Assembly (NCBI GenBank): GCA_963781065.1
Contig: CAWAET010000007.1
Location: 62,001 to 126,000 of the forward strand
DNA: 64,000 bases
DNA from: CALZJC01 sp963781065
Lineage (GTDB): Bacteria > Acidobacteriota > Thermoanaerobaculia > Multivoradales > JAHEKO01
Direction: 5' to 3'
Shown here in pieces: positions 35,835-45,357 of the stretch. The notes below the pieces were generated by a model, which saw nothing but the letters and a program-made list of their open reading frames with translations, had not been told where the DNA came from and made no database searches. A program made the position numbers and the translations under genes. The number at the start of each line of letters is the position of its first letter. Within the stretch, counting starts at the first letter, position 1.

Positions 35835-37010
35835 CGATCGATCGCGCGGCGCAAACGGGCGGCGGCGGCGGTGGCGAAACGGGCGCAGAGACGTATCGGG
35901 TGGAGGAGTCGGCGGCGCGAGGGCCCCGGGTGCCTCGCCGATCCCTCGCGCAGCGGTCTCCAACGGCGCGCCCTGGGCCTTGAGCTTGCCCGCAATATAG
36001 CGCATCAGCTTGCCGTCACGGCGCGCCTGGCGCAGCCTGCCGGCGGTGTGATCGAGGGCCAGACCTTGACGGTAGGCGCGATCCAGCGCGCCGGCCACGA
36101 TGTGGCGCAGCAGGATGGCGCTGCCTCGGTCGTCGCCGTCGTCGCGGGTCATGGCGCGGCCGGCTGCGAGCCGGCCCGCCAGGCTGAAGATTGCCCGCGT
36201 CTCGTCCGCGGCCAGGATGTCGCCGATCAACGCCGCCGCTCGCGACTCGAGCTCCTCGCCGGGGTGGGCCGCGGCGAGGTCGGCGAGGTCGGCGACGGCG
36301 CGCAGCAGCGGGTAGGTCGCCGGCCGGTGGCCGTGCTGTTCGAGAGCGTGAACCGCCAGGTGGGCCGCCATCAGGGCCGGCGCCGGCAGCCAGCTCGCGG
36401 CGCCCAGTCCGGCCGGCCGGCAGAGGCCGGCCCGCAACAGCTCGTCGGCGGTCGCCCAGCGGGCCGCCGCCACCCGGATGCCGCGCAGGCGGTAGTGGAT
36501 GTCGACCATGGTGCCAGTGGGCGCGGCAATCGGCGGCAGATGCTGCGGGTTGCCGGCCTCGGCCGAGCTCACCCAGCCGTCGGCGACCAGCAGCTCGCGC
36601 AGCCGTTCCCCGGCTGGCCGGTCGAGCAGCACGTCGAGATCCGCGTAAGGCCGCCAGCCGGCGGGACCGGCGAGCATCAAGCCGAGCGCGTAGCCCTTGA
36701 GAAGGATGATCGGCAGCGCGTGGCGCTCCGCCAGACCGGCCAGCCGCCGGGCGGCGCGGTCGCCGGCCAGGGCGATGGCGACGCCGCGGCGGTGGCTCCG
36801 TATCGGCCCCGAGGCCGCGTCGCCGAGCAGCTTCTCGATGGCGGCGGCGCCGTGGCGGGCGACGATCCGCGACCCGAGATCGAACTTGCCGGCGAGCTCC
36901 CCGGCGACTGCCGGGTCGCCGGCCAGCGGCGGCAGGGCGGGCCCGAAGGCGGCGCCGAGCAGCCAGTCGAGCTCGGGTGGTTGCGTGATCGGCGGCGGGT
37001 CGAAGCGCAT
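35829..37010 (-). CDS. Nucleotidyltransferase-family protein of polysaccharide loci (one frame break near its end)
   Basis: This protein of about 392 residues matches the uncharacterised NTP_transf_5-type family often found in exopolysaccharide clusters. The marker is 'LLKGYALGLMLAG' followed by 'WRPYADLDVLLDRP', a GS-less nucleotidyltransferase core with paired Asp. It starts at ATG 37010. As read, the frame runs without a stop into the next gene. A single base shift in the last 100 bp (around 35935) would end it at TGA 35831-35833, giving 'HPIRLCARFATAAARLRRAI' and an ATGA overlap with the dehydratase, as elsewhere in the block. A true fusion is the alternative. The substrate is unknown. 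Confidence 0.75.
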
Positions 37011-37021
37011 CGGCGGGCGGT

Positions 37022-37657
37022 TCAGCCGGCGGCCGGCGGCTGGTCGCCGGACACCCGCGCCGGGACGCCGATCGCGGTCTTGCCCGCGGCGAGGTCGCGC
37101 ACCGCCACCGCGCCGGCGCCGAGCACCGCCCAGGGGCCGATCGAGACTCCCGGCGTCACCACGGCGCCAAGCCCGACCAGGGCGCCGGCGCCGATCGTCA
37201 CCCCTCCGGCCAGGTGGGCCCCGGGCGCGACGTGGGCGAAGTCGCCGATGACCGAGTCGTGATCGATGGTGGCGCCGGTGTTGACGATGGCGTGGGCGCC
37301 GAGGATCGCATCGGGCTGGATGACCGCGCCGGCGGCGACGAATGCGCCGCTGCCCAGCCGGACGCTGGCGTGGACCCAGGCGGCGGGATGGACGACGCTC
37401 TGCCAGGCGAAATCGACAGCGCCGGCCAGCCGGCGCCGGTCGACGTTGTCGCCGATCGCCAGGGTCGCCGGGCGGTCGGCGGCGGCGAAGTCGGCGATGG
37501 GGCCGGCGATCGGGACGCCGAGCAGCGCGCGGCCGTGCAGCGCCGAGTCGTCGTCGAGCACCGCGGCGACCCTCGCGCCCAGCTCGAGCAGGGTCGCCAG
37601 CACTACCTTGCCGTGACCGCTGGCGCCGAGGACCACCCAGCCGGACCCGAGGCTCAT
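37022..37657 (-). CDS. NeuD/PglD-like sugar N- or O-acetyltransferase (hexapeptide repeat)
   Basis: This 211-residue protein begins with a Rossmann-like 'VVLGASGHGKVVLATLLELG', the PglD/NeuD signature. It continues as a left-handed beta-helix of hexapeptides ('IGDFAHVAPGAHLAGGVTIG', 'VSIGPWAVLGAGAVAV'). The likely catalytic His is in 'GATIDHDS'. PglD acetylates the 4-amino group of UDP-4-amino sugars with acetyl-CoA. It overlaps the PglC-like gene by 4 bp and sits near the PglF-like gene, as in bacillosamine operons, so that role is inferred. Confidence 0.87.
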   Translation of the reverse strand: MSLGSGWVVLGASGHGKVVLATLLELGARVAAVLDDDSALHGRALLGVPIAGPIADFAAADRPATLAIGDNVDRRRLAGAVDFAWQSVVHPAAWVHASVRLGSGAFVAAGAVIQPDAILGAHAIVNTGATIDHDSVIGDFAHVAPGAHLAGGVTIGAGALVGLGAVVTPGVSIGPWAVLGAGAVAVRDLAAGKTAIGVPARVSGDQPPAAG

Positions 37658-38275
37658 TCGCGCTGGCCCCGGAACTCACGCACGGTGGCGTGGTCGGCGG
37701 CGGTGACGCCGCGGCCGCGCAGCACGGTGCCGATCGTCATGAGCAGGATCTTAGCGTCGATGGCGGGGCCCAGATGCTCGGCGTACCAGGCGTCGAGCTC
37801 GAGCTTCTCCTCCCAGTCGAGGGCGTTGCGGCCCTTGACCTGGGACCAGCCGGTGATGCCGGGGCGCACCTGGTGGCGCGTCGCCTGGCGCGGCGTGTAG
37901 CGGTCGAGGTAGCGCATCAGCAGCGGCCGCGGGCCGACCAGGCTCATCTCGCCGCGCACGACGTTCCACAGCTCGGGCAGCTCGTCGAGGCTGGAGCGGC
38001 GCAGAAAGCTGCCGAAGGGGGTCAGCCGGGCGGCGTCCGAGCTCGTCGCCGCCGCCCGCCGGCCGCATGGTGCGGAACTTGTAGCAGGTGAACGGCCGGC
38101 CGGCGAGGCCGGGCCGCGTCTGGCGGAAGAGGACCGGCCGGCCCAGGATTGAGAGCACCGCCAGAGCCACCACCGCCAGCAGCGGCCAGATCAGCAGCAG
38201 CAGCAGCGCCGCGGCGCACAGATCGAAGATGCGCTTGCCGAGCCGGCGGTAGAGGCCGCCGCGCGGCGCGCTCAT
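37654..38275 (-). CDS. PglC-like initiating phosphoglycosyl transferase (one frameshift)
   Basis: This is a small monotopic bacterial sugar transferase of 206 residues after removing one extra base near 38041. An N-terminal re-entrant membrane helix ('IFDLCAAALLLLLIWPLLAV') is followed by 'GRPVLFRQTRPGLAGRPF', 'YKFRTMRPAG', 'LVGPRPLLMRYLDRY' and 'RPGITGWSQVKGRNALDW'. The family moves a phospho-sugar from UDP to undecaprenyl phosphate, starting lipid-linked glycan assembly on the inner membrane. Its short form matches PglC and not the long WbaP. It overlaps both neighbours by 4 bp, so it is tightly co-translated. Confidence 0.9.
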
Positions 38276-39483
38276 CGGTCGTCCACCTCGCCGGCCAGCA
38301 GCAGCCGGTAGCGATCGGCCCAGCCCTGCCAGACGATCTCGCTGCGGAACAGGCGCCGCGCCCGCTCGGCGGCGGCGGCGCCCTGCTGCCGGCGCAGCTC
38401 GCCGTCCTCCAGGTAGTCGACCAGCGCCCGGGCCAGGGCCGCGCGGTCGCCGATCGCCACCAGGGCGCCGGTGACGCCGTCGTCGACCGCGTCGACGGTG
38501 CCGACCGCGCGGTAGCCGACGGTGGGCAGGCCGCTGGCGGCGGCTTCGAGGGGCGCGTTGGGGAAGCCCTCGCGATAGGAGGGAAAGGCCAGCAGGTCCA
38601 TGGCCGCATAGTAGGGCGCGGTGTCCGCCACCCAGCCGGCGGTGACGACCCGTGGGTCGGCCAGGAGCCGCTGGCGGGTCTCCGGCCGGACCGGGTCGCC
38701 CCGCTCGAACTCGCCGATCAGGAGCAGGCGCGCCGCTGGGCAGCGGGCGGCGACGGTGTCGAGAAACGCCGCCGCCAGGTCTTCGACCCCCTTGTCCCGG
38801 GTGAGGCGGCCGACGCAGCCGATCACCAGGGCGTCGGCAGGCAGGCCGAGCCGCTGGCGCAGGTCGGCGGCTTCCCGCCGCCGCTCCACGGTGTCCGCGA
38901 AGCGTTCCGTGTCGACGCCGTTGGAGGAGCCGTTGGCGACCAGGATGGTCTTGGCGGCGGCGGCCAGACCCAGCTCCAGCGCCCGGTCGCGCAGGCTGGG
39001 GCTGACGCAGGCCACCCGGTGGGCGAGACTCGCCGCGGTCTTCTCCGCCAACCGCAGCAGGGCCCGCCGGGCCCCGGTGGCGGTCTCGAGCGGCATGCCG
39101 CGGATCGTGTAGAGCCGGACCGGCACCCCGGCCAGCCAGCCGGCGATCATCCCCAGCAGGCCGGCCTTGGGCGAGCTGGCGTTGATCAGGTCCGGCCGCA
39201 GCCGGCGCAGCGCGCGGGTGAGGCGCATCAGGCTCAAGAGGTCGGCCAGCGGGGCGATCCGCCGGCGCATCGGCACCGCCACGACCGGCACCGACTCGCG
39301 CTGGGCGAACTCGTCCAGGTCGGCGCCCGGGGCGGCCACCACCCAGACGTCGAAGCCCTGGCGGCGCAGAAACCCCGCCTGGCCGGCCATCAGGTAGCGA
39401 GCGGTCATCGGGTGGGTGACGGCGAGCACCAGCCGGGGTCCACGAGCGCCCGGCGCCGGCGGCTCATGTTGGGGGGCGGCCAA
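38272..39483 (-). CDS. GT4 glycosyltransferase (PglA-like)
   Basis: This 403-residue retaining glycosyltransferase of the GT-B fold has 'LINASSPKAGLLGMIAGWLA' in the acceptor half. In the donor half it has 'IGCVGRLTRDKGVEDLAAAF' and the E-x7-E segment 'SYREGFPNAPLEAAASGLP'. It lies directly downstream of the O-antigen ligase gene and directly upstream of the PglC-like gene, so it may add the second sugar to the lipid-linked primer; this is inferred from position and PglA resemblance. The start is a TTG (39483) that overlaps the ligase gene by 20 bp; a later GTG is possible. Confidence 0.85.
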   Translation of the reverse strand: MAAPQHEPPAPGARGPRLVLAVTHPMTARYLMAGQAGFLRRQGFDVWVVAAPGADLDEFAQRESVPVVAVPMRRRIAPLADLLSLMRLTRALRRLRPDLINASSPKAGLLGMIAGWLAGVPVRLYTIRGMPLETATGARRALLRLAEKTAASLAHRVACVSPSLRDRALELGLAAAAKTILVANGSSNGVDTERFADTVERRREAADLRQRLGLPADALVIGCVGRLTRDKGVEDLAAAFLDTVAARCPAARLLLIGEFERGDPVRPETRQRLLADPRVVTAGWVADTAPYYAAMDLLAFPSYREGFPNAPLEAAASGLPTVGYRAVGTVDAVDDGVTGALVAIGDRAALARALVDYLEDGELRRQQGAAAAERARRLFRSEIVWQGWADRYRLLLAGEVDDR

Positions 39484-40855
39484 GGTCGGCGTCGATCAGG
39501 GTTGCGGGCGGGCCATGGCGGCGGCGACCTGGTCGGGTCGCCAGGGCGCGGCCGCCGCTCGGGTCTCGCTCCGCGCCGGCCGGGCACGGCGGGCGATCGC
39601 CGCGGGCGAACGCCTCGAAAGTGACGAAGAACAGCAGCAGCAGCCAGAACGTCCGCTCGGTGATGTGCCGGTTGTAGATGTAGCTCACCGACAGGCTCCA
39701 GAGGGCGATCGCCAACATCACCGCGGTGGTGCGGTAGGCGGTGTGGCGCAGCATGGCGACGATCCGCAGGCTGCCGAATAGCAGGTAGGCCATCATCGCC
39801 GTGTAGAGGCCGAGCCCGACCAGCCCGAGCTCGGCCAGGAACCGCAACGGGGTGCTGTGGACTTCGTGGTTGGTCAGCGAGTAGCGGGAGTTGTAGTAGG
39901 CGCCCCAGCCGATGCCGAGGATCGGGTAGTCGCTAAAAGCCGCCATCACCCCCATGCGCTGGAGCTCGAAGAAGTTGTCGTCGGCGTCCGTCGGGTCGCT
40001 GCCGATGGCCATGGTCAGCCGCGCGCCGATGCCCGAGACCCGTTCCTGGAAGAAGGCCAGCTGGGGCAGCCATCTGGGCCCGGCCGTATAGAGCACCCCG
40101 ACGAAGACGAACAGGGCCAGCGTCGTGGCCAGCGTCGAGCGCCGGCGGCCGCGGGCGGCGAGCAGGAAGGAGAAGGCGACGCCCACCAGCCCGATGATCA
40201 ACGACAGGTACACCGAGCGGCGGCCGGAGATGGCTACCGGGTAGACGGTGGAGGCCAGGGCGAGCAGGGAGATGAAGCGCTCGCGCCTGGGCAGCCCCGG
40301 CCAGGTGCTGTAGAGCAGGACCAGCCAGAAGGCGGAGAGCATGTAGTTGGCCATGTGCGCCCGGTTGCGGAACGGGCCGGCCTCGTCGACCGCGCCGCCG
40401 GCCTCGATGCCGGCGAACAGGATCCACGGCCCGATGATGAGGGCCGCGTAGGTCACCAGACGCAGCAGCTTCTCGGGACTGATCTGGTACCGGACGAACA
40501 GGTTGTAGTTGACCAGGACAAAGAGCAGCTGGAAGACCAGAATGAGCGTCTGCACGATTCCGAGCCTGATCCCGGGGCTCTGGAACCACGACAGCGAGAT
40601 CAGGGCGGCAGTGGCCAGCAGCACCTGGATCACCACGATCGGGTGGCTGTGCAGCCGCTGTCCCTGCCCCTTGTAGAAGAGCAGGAAGGTGACGATCAGC
40701 AGGCCGCCGAGGATCTCGAACGGGCCGAAGTTGTTGCGCAGCCCCGGGATCAGCTTGATGCCGGTGATGAAGGCGGTGAAGATCTGGGCGCTGAAGAGCA
40801 GGCGCAGGAGGACCGGCACCTGCGGGTCCAGGATGTTCGTTCGCGGTCGCGTCAT
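39464..40855 (-). CDS. O-antigen ligase/polymerase family membrane protein (Wzy_C)
   Basis: This 463-residue polytopic protein has about ten or more hydrophobic segments ('ILGGLLIVTFLLFY', 'TLILVFQLLFVLVNY', 'LALFVFVGVLYTAG'). It has the periplasmic-loop motif of the Wzy_C/WaaL family, 'NHEVHSTPLRFLAELGLVG', late in the sequence. Members either polymerise repeat units or join the finished glycan to its carrier; sequence alone does not tell which. It starts at ATG 40855, overlapping the upstream gene by 4 bp. The cytosolic tail is Arg/Pro-rich and probably dispensable. Confidence 0.88.
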   Translation of the reverse strand: MTRPRTNILDPQVPVLLRLLFSAQIFTAFITGIKLIPGLRNNFGPFEILGGLLIVTFLLFYKGQGQRLHSHPIVVIQVLLATAALISLSWFQSPGIRLGIVQTLILVFQLLFVLVNYNLFVRYQISPEKLLRLVTYAALIIGPWILFAGIEAGGAVDEAGPFRNRAHMANYMLSAFWLVLLYSTWPGLPRRERFISLLALASTVYPVAISGRRSVYLSLIIGLVGVAFSFLLAARGRRRSTLATTLALFVFVGVLYTAGPRWLPQLAFFQERVSGIGARLTMAIGSDPTDADDNFFELQRMGVMAAFSDYPILGIGWGAYYNSRYSLTNHEVHSTPLRFLAELGLVGLGLYTAMMAYLLFGSLRIVAMLRHTAYRTTAVMLAIALWSLSVSYIYNRHITERTFWLLLLFFVTFEAFARGDRPPCPAGAERDPSGGRALATRPGRRRHGPPATLIDADLGRPPT

Positions 40856-42015
40856 CGGCGCTCGCCCACGAACTCCAGGATCAGCCGGGCGACCCGTTCG
40901 GCCGCCCCTTCGCGGGTCGCGAACTGTCGCTGCAGATAGGCTTCGACATCGGCTCGGCGCTGCTCGGAAGGCTCGAAGAGGGACGCCAGCTGAGGCGCCA
41001 TTGGCGCGCCCCACGACAAGCCTGTCGCCGCCCCCGAGTCGACGTAATCATACTGAAAGCCGTGCCCCGGGAGCTCCAGAACCGCCAGCGGCAGGCCGTG
41101 GAGAAGGGCCTCGAGGCCGACGGTGGAAGCCAGCACCACCACCGCGCCGGCTGTCTGGAACAGCTCTTCGAGCGGCGTGTCGGTGTGGATCGCGACCCGG
41201 TCCCGCATGCGCTCGGCGATCAGCGGCCGCAGCTCCCGTGGATCCTCGCGGCTGTGCAGCTTGACCGCGAGATGAAACCCGGGATCGGCGAACAGCGGCT
41301 CGAGCTGGTCGAAGAACCGCCCGACAAGAGCGAGCTTCTCGTCATGCGTGCACAGCCCCTGGTCGTCGATCGGGTTGGTCGCCAGCAGCAGGGTGCGGTT
41401 GCCGGTCCCGCCGGCGGAGGGGCTCGCCTGCCGGTCGAACCGGGGGCTGCCGGTCAGGTGGATCCGCTCGGGCGCTACGCCGGCGGCGCGAAAGTAGCCG
41501 GCGCTGGCCTCGCCCCAGGCGGCGACCGCCGCGGCCCCGCCCGCGCCGTAGACCGGCTCGCCGGTCTGACCGGTCAGCGGGAAGCGGATGCCCTCCTGCA
41601 GCAGCAGGAACGGGATCCGCCGGACGTGCAGCAGTCTGGCGATCCGGTCGTAGGGAAAGGCGGCGTCGTTGGGCAGCACGGCCAGAGCGGGCCGGCGGCC
41701 CAGCAGGGCGCTCAGGCGAGGGGCGAGCAGCAGGCGCCAGATCAGCCAGCGCGCCAGCCGCCGCGCCGCGGTCGGCGGCCCCGGCCGGGCGGCAGGGCCG
41801 ACCGAGGGCGAGCCGCGCAGCCGCCAGGGCACCACCTGCCGGACCTCGACGCCGCTCGGCGCGCTCGCCGCGGCCGGCGTCGGCAGGCCGCGCAGCTCGC
41901 ACAGCGAGAGCACTCGTGCCGTGCTGCCGCCGTCGCGCGCCAGCCGCGCCGCCACCGGCCAGCTCATCGTCCGGTGGTGGCCGTCGTTCGAGATCACGAA
42001 GTCAACCCGCGGCAT
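40852..42015 (-). CDS. Predicted GT-B-type glycan export/glycerophosphotransferase-like protein
   Basis: This 387-residue protein has a GT-B-like pattern: an N-terminal 'FVISNDGHHRTMSWPVAARL', a central 'IHLTGSPRFDRQ', then 'LLLATNPIDDQG', 'FHLAVKLHSREDP' and a late 'VVVLASTVGLEALLHGLPL'. The last segment is the nucleotide-binding region shared by UDP-GlcNAc 2-epimerase-like, CDP-glycerol glycerophosphotransferase and KpsS/capsule proteins. I cannot choose between transfer of a Kdo-like or glycerol-phosphate group and a glycosyltransferase role. It overlaps neighbours by 4 and 14 bp within the minus-strand block. Confidence 0.7.
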   Translation of the reverse strand: MPRVDFVISNDGHHRTMSWPVAARLARDGGSTARVLSLCELRGLPTPAAASAPSGVEVRQVVPWRLRGSPSVGPAARPGPPTAARRLARWLIWRLLLAPRLSALLGRRPALAVLPNDAAFPYDRIARLLHVRRIPFLLLQEGIRFPLTGQTGEPVYGAGGAAAVAAWGEASAGYFRAAGVAPERIHLTGSPRFDRQASPSAGGTGNRTLLLATNPIDDQGLCTHDEKLALVGRFFDQLEPLFADPGFHLAVKLHSREDPRELRPLIAERMRDRVAIHTDTPLEELFQTAGAVVVLASTVGLEALLHGLPLAVLELPGHGFQYDYVDSGAATGLSWGAPMAPQLASLFEPSEQRRADVEAYLQRQFATREGAAERVARLILEFVGERR

Positions 42016-43066
42016 CGCCCGGGCCCTCCACCTGACGATCGATCTCCTCGCCGATCCGCTGCGCCATGCGCACCACATAGTCGATCTCGGCGAGCGGCGT
42101 CGGCGAGGGGCCGAGATCCTGGAGATGCCGGGCAAACTCCTGGATCAGCAGGGCGTGCGGCCGCTGCCCCGGCCGGCGGCCGGCCAGATAGCCGGCCCGG
42201 TCGAGCGGCCAGCGGGCCGCCGCCGCCAGCGCCTCGCCGAGCCCGCCGCCGGCCCGGCGCAGGCGGCTGTCGCCGCGGGTCCGCAGGGTCGCCGTGTCGC
42301 TCAGCAGATCGACCGTGATCTGGCCGGCAGTCCCCCACAGCGTCAGCAGCCGGCGGTTGAGCCCGCAGTTGGCCGAGTAGTGCACGTCGGCCATGCCGGC
42401 GGGGCCGCGGAAGACCACGGTGACCTCGTCGGCCGGCGCCCCGAGAGGCGCGCTGGCGGTGTGCAGGGCGGTGATCGAGGCCGGCTCCAGCGGGCCCAGG
42501 AAATGGTGAGTCAGGTAGAGCGCGTGCGGCAGCGTCTCGAACCAGCGGCCGCCGGGCAGGCCGTGGGACCAGTGCGGCCGGCCCAGCATGCGGTCGCTCG
42601 CCGGGTCGGTGAGGAAGAGCCGGCTGAGCCGCAGCAGGCGTCCCACCCGGCCCTGCTCGACCCAGCGACGGGCTAGCCGCACGGCCCGCACGTACTTCAG
42701 GTTGTGCACCACGGCGATGCGCGAGCCGGAGCCCTCGATCAGTCCGGCGAGCTCTTCCCACGCCGCGAGCTCGGTGACCAGCGGCTTCTCGCACAGCAGG
42801 TGGCGGCCGGCCGCCAGCGCGGCGCGGGCCAGCTCGGCGTGGGTGGCCGGCGGCGTGCAGACGTCGACCACGTCGCAGCTGTCGACCAGCGAGCCGATCT
42901 CGTCGTGGACCCGACGGACTCCGAACTGGCGCGCCCTCGCCTCGGCCGCTTCGCGGCGGACGTCGAGGATGCCCGCGAGCTCGCAGCCCCGAGCGGCGCG
43001 CCACGCCGCCAGGTGGCTGGCGGCGATGTGGCCGGCGCCGACGAGTCCGATGCGGAGGGTCTTCAT
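42002..43066 (-). CDS. Gfo/Idh/MocA-family oxidoreductase
   Basis: This 354-residue NAD(P)-dependent sugar oxidoreductase has the Rossmann start 'IGLVGAGHIAASHLAAW', the family motif 'GRHLLCEKPLV' (EKP), and a C-terminal substrate domain with 'GGRWFETLPHALYLTHHFLG'. It differs clearly from the WbpB-like member at 58577 and probably acts on another nucleotide sugar or on a 3-keto intermediate. Start ATG 43066 overlaps the upstream glycosyltransferase stop (ATGA). The substrate is unknown. Confidence 0.85.
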   Translation of the reverse strand: MKTLRIGLVGAGHIAASHLAAWRAARGCELAGILDVRREAAEARARQFGVRRVHDEIGSLVDSCDVVDVCTPPATHAELARAALAAGRHLLCEKPLVTELAAWEELAGLIEGSGSRIAVVHNLKYVRAVRLARRWVEQGRVGRLLRLSRLFLTDPASDRMLGRPHWSHGLPGGRWFETLPHALYLTHHFLGPLEPASITALHTASAPLGAPADEVTVVFRGPAGMADVHYSANCGLNRRLLTLWGTAGQITVDLLSDTATLRTRGDSRLRRAGGGLGEALAAAARWPLDRAGYLAGRRPGQRPHALLIQEFARHLQDLGPSPTPLAEIDYVVRMAQRIGEEIDRQVEGPGDAAG

Positions 43067-44232
43067 TGCGGGTCGTGTCCCAGGTCCGGCCGGCCGCGGA
43101 TTGCCTCGACATAGCCGTCGAGCGTGGCCTCGACCGAGAAGCGCCGCGCCGAGCGCCGCGCCTCGCGGCCGATCCGGGACCGCAGAGCTCCATCTTCCAG
43201 CAGCCGGGCGAGCGTGGCAACCATCGCCGGGCGATCGTCGACCGGCACCAGGAACCCGTCGACGCCGTCGTGGACGATTTCGGCCGGCCCCGCCGGGCAG
43301 TCGGTGGACACCACGGCGGCGCCGCAGGCCATGGCCTGGATCAGCACTCCCGGCAGGCCCTCGAAGCGCGAGGCGAGGACAAAGACCGCGCAGCGGGACA
43401 TGTAGCGAAACGGGTTGGGGTCGAAGCCGGCGAGCCGGACGCGGTCGCCGATGCCGAGCCGCGTCGCCAGTCGTTCCAGGGCCGGCCGCTCCGGTCCCTC
43501 GCCGAGAATCATCAGCCGCGGCGGCGGCTCGGTCGCCAGGCCGGCGAACGCCCGCAGCAGGTGATCGAAGCCCTTGGCCGGCACCAGCCGCCCGGCGCCG
43601 AGGACCACCGGCGTGGTGTCGGCGAGCCAGGGATGGGGCGGCTCTGCCGCCGCCAGGGTGGCCAGCTCGGGCGTCACGACCGGGTTGTAGACCACCCGCA
43701 TCCGTGCCGGCCGCAGCCGCAGGCGCCGCGCCAGATCCTCGGCAACTCCGCGCGACACGGCGGTGACGCAGTCGGCTCGCCGATAGAGCCACCGCTTGAG
43801 CAGCGCCTGGAGCCGGCGCTTGAGCCGCCCCTGGTCGCGGTAGAGGACGTTGCGCTCGCTCAGCACCAGACGGATGGGTCGGCGGCACACGAGGTGGGCG
43901 AGGCAGGCGATCAGGTTGGCGCCGCTCGAGGTCGACAGCAGGACGTCCGGCGAACGGCGGCGCAGGAGCCGGGCGAGCGGCAGCCAGGCGGTCCACAGTC
44001 GTCTGCCTCCGAGATCGTGAACGGGCACGTCGGCGGGGAGCTCGCCGACGAGCGCCCCCTCGGCGCGCATCAGCGCCAGCTCGGGCCGGAACCGCCGCCG
44101 GTCGAGCTCCCGCAGCAGGGTCAGCGTCACCCGGTCGGCGCCGCCCTGGCCCAGGGTCGGGCGGACGATGCAGAGCTTGAGCGGCTGCCGGCCGCCGGCG
44201 CGGTCGCCGCTGGCCGCCTCAGCCAACGACAA
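43063..44232 (-). CDS. GT4 glycosyltransferase
   Basis: This 389-residue GT-B enzyme has 'CIVRPTLGQGGADRVTLTLL' (acceptor-side glycine loop), 'LSERNVLYRDQGRLKRRLQA', 'LGAGRLVPAKGFDHLLRAF' and the donor-site 'SRFEGLPGVLIQAMACGAAV' with its E-x7-type acidic pair. These match the PglJ/PglH or WbnH-like group that extends lipid-linked oligosaccharides. It starts with TTG 44232, overlapping the previous stop by 14 bp. The sugar donor cannot be predicted. Confidence 0.87.
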   Translation of the reverse strand: MSLAEAASGDRAGGRQPLKLCIVRPTLGQGGADRVTLTLLRELDRRRFRPELALMRAEGALVGELPADVPVHDLGGRRLWTAWLPLARLLRRRSPDVLLSTSSGANLIACLAHLVCRRPIRLVLSERNVLYRDQGRLKRRLQALLKRWLYRRADCVTAVSRGVAEDLARRLRLRPARMRVVYNPVVTPELATLAAAEPPHPWLADTTPVVLGAGRLVPAKGFDHLLRAFAGLATEPPPRLMILGEGPERPALERLATRLGIGDRVRLAGFDPNPFRYMSRCAVFVLASRFEGLPGVLIQAMACGAAVVSTDCPAGPAEIVHDGVDGFLVPVDDRPAMVATLARLLEDGALRSRIGREARRSARRFSVEATLDGYVEAIRGRPDLGHDPQ

Positions 44233-45346
44233 CGCTCAGGCCCTCGAGCACGGCCCCGGCCCGCGCCTCCCAGGTGTAGCGCTCGCGCTGCTCGGCGCGG
44301 GCCCGTTCGCCCAGCCGGCGGCCGAGGGACGGATCCTCGAGCAGCCGGCGGACGGCCCCCTCCCAGGCGTCGATCCGGTCCGGCGGCACCAGCAGCGAGT
44401 TGGCCTCGTCCACCAGGACCTCGCGCAGCACCGGCAGGTCCGAGGCGACGATCGGCCGGCCCATCGCCATGTACTCGAACAGCTTCATCGGCGACATCCA
44501 GGCGCTGGTGTCGGAACGGCCGCCGGCGATCGTCACCCGCGTCTGGTAGGGCATCAGCAGGATGTCGAAGCGATCGTAGATCACGGCCAGCCGGGCCGGC
44601 GGCACGAAGCCGTGGAAGATCAGGTTTGCCGGCGGCGACAAGCCGCGCCAGCGGGCGAGGTCGGCCTCGCTGCCGCCGACCGCGTGGATCTCGCACTCCG
44701 GCAGGCGGGCCGCCAGGCCGGCGAGGATCTCGATGCCGCGGCCGGGGTAGAGGTGGCCGACGTACCCCAGCCGCGGCCGGCGGCCGGCGAGCGGCGGCGG
44801 CGGCCGGCCGGCGGCGACCGGGTCGGCCGCGTCGTGCGCGACGACCACGTCGCCGTGGCCAGGCAGCAGGTCGAGGCCCTCGAACCGCCGGCGCAGCTCC
44901 GCCGAGATCACCACCAGCCGGCTCAGCCCCGGCGCCGCGGCCAGCCGGCGCCAGAGGCGCCGCGTCCAGCCGCCGGCGGGCAGGCCGTGCGCCTCCCACA
45001 CTACCGGCCGGCCGCGCCGCGCCAGCAGCCAGGCCGCCAGCGGGTCGCGGCAGTAGTACAGGTCGGCCGCCTGCCCGGACCCGGCGCGGCGCCAGACCCC
45101 CCACAGATAGCGCAGGCCGCCGCCGCGCCCCGCCGGCCGCGGCACCTTCTCGATCGCGAAGCTCGCCGGTACGCCGTAGAAGGCGAAGTCATCCGCCACC
45201 CCGGTCTCCTGGCGGGCGGCGCATTCCTTCGAGACCAGGGTCACCTGGTGGCCCCGGCCGGCCAGCGCGGCGCACATCCGCATCACCTGCATGCTGGAGG
45301 CGCGGCGCGACGGCACGTAGGCGCCGGAGACGTAGAGGATGCGCAT
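44219..45346 (-). CDS. GT4 glycosyltransferase
   Basis: This 375-residue GT-B glycosyltransferase has the N-terminal 'ILYVSGAYVPSRRASSMQVM', 'VVWEAHGLPAGGWTRRL', 'LGYVGHLYPGRGIEILAGLA' and the donor-binding 'SPMKLFEYMAMGRPIVASDL'. It starts at ATG 45346, 11 bp after the wecB-like stop. The 'YPGRG' loop resembles mannosyl- or rhamnosyltransferases, but donor and acceptor are unknown. It is one of four GT4 genes in the 16-gene block. Confidence 0.86.
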   Translation of the reverse strand: MRILYVSGAYVPSRRASSMQVMRMCAALAGRGHQVTLVSKECAARQETGVADDFAFYGVPASFAIEKVPRPAGRGGGLRYLWGVWRRAGSGQAADLYYCRDPLAAWLLARRGRPVVWEAHGLPAGGWTRRLWRRLAAAPGLSRLVVISAELRRRFEGLDLLPGHGDVVVAHDAADPVAAGRPPPPLAGRRPRLGYVGHLYPGRGIEILAGLAARLPECEIHAVGGSEADLARWRGLSPPANLIFHGFVPPARLAVIYDRFDILLMPYQTRVTIAGGRSDTSAWMSPMKLFEYMAMGRPIVASDLPVLREVLVDEANSLLVPPDRIDAWEGAVRRLLEDPSLGRRLGERARAEQRERYTWEARAGAVLEGLSVVVG

Positions 45347-45357
45347 CGCCCCGCCGG

